A DNA stretch of 6,871 nt from Gammaproteobacteria bacterium (lineage in GTDB: Bacteria > Pseudomonadota > Gammaproteobacteria > Woeseiales > Woeseiaceae): the NCBI GenBank assembly GCA_002717685.1, contig PBBK01000015.1, forward strand, positions 22,879 through 29,749, given 5' to 3'. Shown here in pieces: positions 6,045-6,871 of this stretch (within the stretch, counting starts at the first letter, position 1; each line of letters starts with the position of its first letter). Below the pieces are notes generated by a model. The model worked only from the letters and a program-made list of their open reading frames with translations. It did not search any database and was not told where the DNA came from. Made by a program: the position numbers and the translations under genes.

Positions 6045-6273
6045 GAAAAGGATTATGAATAATAGTGTGCTTGATCTTCATGGTATCAGTCATAGCCAAG
6101 TTGACAGAATTGTTGAAAATTTTGTCTTATTAAATCAACAACACATTCCACTAGAAATCATTTGTGGCAACAGCCAAAGAATGTTTAATTTGGTAATTTC
6201 AGTATTAAATAGAATTGGTTGTAAAAATTTTGAACGAATCGATTATGGAAGGATTATAATCCGCAAACTTTAA
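6043..6273 (+). CDS. Small Smr-domain-like protein
   Basis: The protein has 76 residues and is the only plus-strand gene. It matches the core of the Smr domain (MutS2 C-terminal type): the conserved LDLHG motif at 10-14, a helix of about 16-33, a strand PLEIICGNS at 36-44 in the place of the usual GxG-type loop (I-x-G-K/N-[GS]), then a helix and a closing strand GRIIIRKL at 69-76. Smr domains bind nucleic acid and many are nicking endonucleases; stand-alone copies of this short ICGNS form occur in marine bacteria and phages as far as I recall. Whether this copy cuts DNA or RNA is not shown. Neither candidate start has a proper ribosome site: 6043 has none, and a second ATG at 6055 has AAGGA only 2 bases away. 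A leaderless start at 6043 is possible. It is divergent from the amidase operon and convergent with the VOC gene, 31 bases away. Confidence 0.7.
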   Translation: MKRIMNNSVLDLHGISHSQVDRIVENFVLLNQQHIPLEIICGNSQRMFNLVISVLNRIGCKNFERIDYGRIIIRKL

Positions 6274-6304
6274 TTTTGAATTTTTCAGGACCTAGATATT
6301 CCTA
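6274..6304. other. Convergent gap between the Smr-like and VOC genes
   Basis: Only 31 bases separate the two stop codons. I see at most a 4-bp AGGA/TCCT inverted repeat and no hairpin plus T tract, so no intrinsic terminator can be called for either gene. Confidence 0.4.
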
Positions 6305-6871
6305 TTATGTTGAATTCATACCTACTGCTTCACGTATACCCTTATTTGCTTCCAAATCAATAAACTCATCAATCTCGATATAATAGTTATCCGGATCATA
6401 ACCGATCACAATATTAATCAGGTTATTTCCCTCTGCGTCCTTCTCGTGATAAAGCTCCTCGGTCCGAAGTTCAAATGTTGGTTCATCTTTCAGATAGTCA
6501 AACCATGCTTGCGCGTTACTGGTTAAAAAACCTACATTAACGGCTTTTTCGTGGGTAGCATTATGAATACCGGCCCCATCAAGAACCAAGCCGATATAAC
6601 CACTAGGACTAGAAGTATAAATATCAGAAAATGGCTGTCTTACGATCATTTCTAAACCCATGACATCGCGGTAAAAATCAGCCGCTTCTTCGGCATCTTT
6701 ATGATAAAGCCAGTAAATGCTGGCTTTGAAACCAAGTTCGCCTGGACGATTGGTTTCAAGATTTTCCGGGGCATAGATATTTTCGCTGACATTAAGTAGT
6801 GGCATAAATTTCACATTTTCTTCGTGTAATGCAAAATGTTCGAATTCAAGGATATAACCCCCTGGATCTGT
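6305..6871 (-). CDS. Tandem VOC-domain (glyoxalase/dioxygenase fold) protein, C-terminal part
   Basis: The frame is open to the right edge, giving 188 residues; an internal GTG at 6814 is not the real start. The first 13 residues in the window, DPGGYILEFEHF preceded by T, are the closing strand of one VOC domain, with the usual DPxGYxxE pattern. After a linker, residues about 48-170 form a second VOC domain: an opening strand and helix (WLYHKDAEEAADFY, then MGLE near 71-74) and a closing DPDNYYIEIDEF at 159-170, parallel to the first. Metal-site Glu is present at the closing strand (E9 and E166), but the opening strand of the second domain lacks an obvious His at the ligand position (ASIYW), so that domain may not bind metal itself. 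VOC proteins include glyoxalase I, extradiol dioxygenases and fosfomycin-resistance enzymes; the reaction cannot be chosen. It is convergent with the Smr-like gene. Confidence 0.82.
   Translation of the reverse strand, partial: TDPGGYILEFEHFALHEENVKFMPLLNVSENIYAPENLETNRPGELGFKASIYWLYHKDAEEAADFYRDVMGLEMIVRQPFSDIYTSSPSGYIGLVLDGAGIHNATHEKAVNVGFLTSNAQAWFDYLKDEPTFELRTEELYHEKDAEGNNLINIVIGYDPDNYYIEIDEFIDLEANKGIREAVGMNST

Overview
This 6.9 kb window looks like ordinary chromosomal DNA of a Gram-negative, probably free-living (possibly marine) gammaproteobacterium. The reasons are the low G+C content with very AT-rich spacers, short intergenic gaps, several lipoprotein or Sec-exported proteins suited to a periplasm, and a periplasmic c-type cytochrome domain. 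The taxonomic guess is inference only. I found no RNA genes, transposons, CRISPR arrays or phage structural genes.

Layout, left to right. (1) 1-1068, minus strand: a secreted serine hydrolase of the beta-lactamase/6-aminohexanoate-dimer-hydrolase type, running off the left edge so its C-terminus is missing. (2) 1094-1306, minus: a 70-residue membrane-anchored coiled-coil protein of unknown function, 25 bases upstream of (1) and probably cotranscribed with it. (3) 1307-1527: a spacer with only about 14% G+C that carries repeated ACTTTA/TAAAGT hexamers. (4) 1528-2766, minus: a membrane-anchored fusion of a monohaem cytochrome c domain with a seven-repeat propeller related to virginiamycin B lyase, preceded by a good extended -10 promoter. 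(5) 2866-5970, minus: a tight three-gene operon, in transcription order a Nit1-type carbon-nitrogen hydrolase, a small lipoprotein of unknown function and a YtcJ-type amidohydrolase lipoprotein. (6) 6043-6273, plus: a divergent single-domain Smr-like protein whose start lies within an 11-bp inverted repeat. (7) 6305-6871, minus: the C-terminal part of a tandem VOC (glyoxalase/dioxygenase fold) protein, running off the right edge.

The most coherent functional reading is a hydrolytic module. A cytoplasmic amidase (nitrilase superfamily), an envelope amidohydrolase and an exported serine hydrolase could all act on amide or ester bonds, with the cytochrome/propeller protein in the periplasm. No substrate can be named from sequence. 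I see no strongly novel system. The points most worth a second look are the cytochrome-propeller fusion lacking the Vgb catalytic pair, the unknown lipoprotein inside the hydrolase operon, the small membrane protein, the motif-bearing AT-rich spacer, and the Smr gene start.
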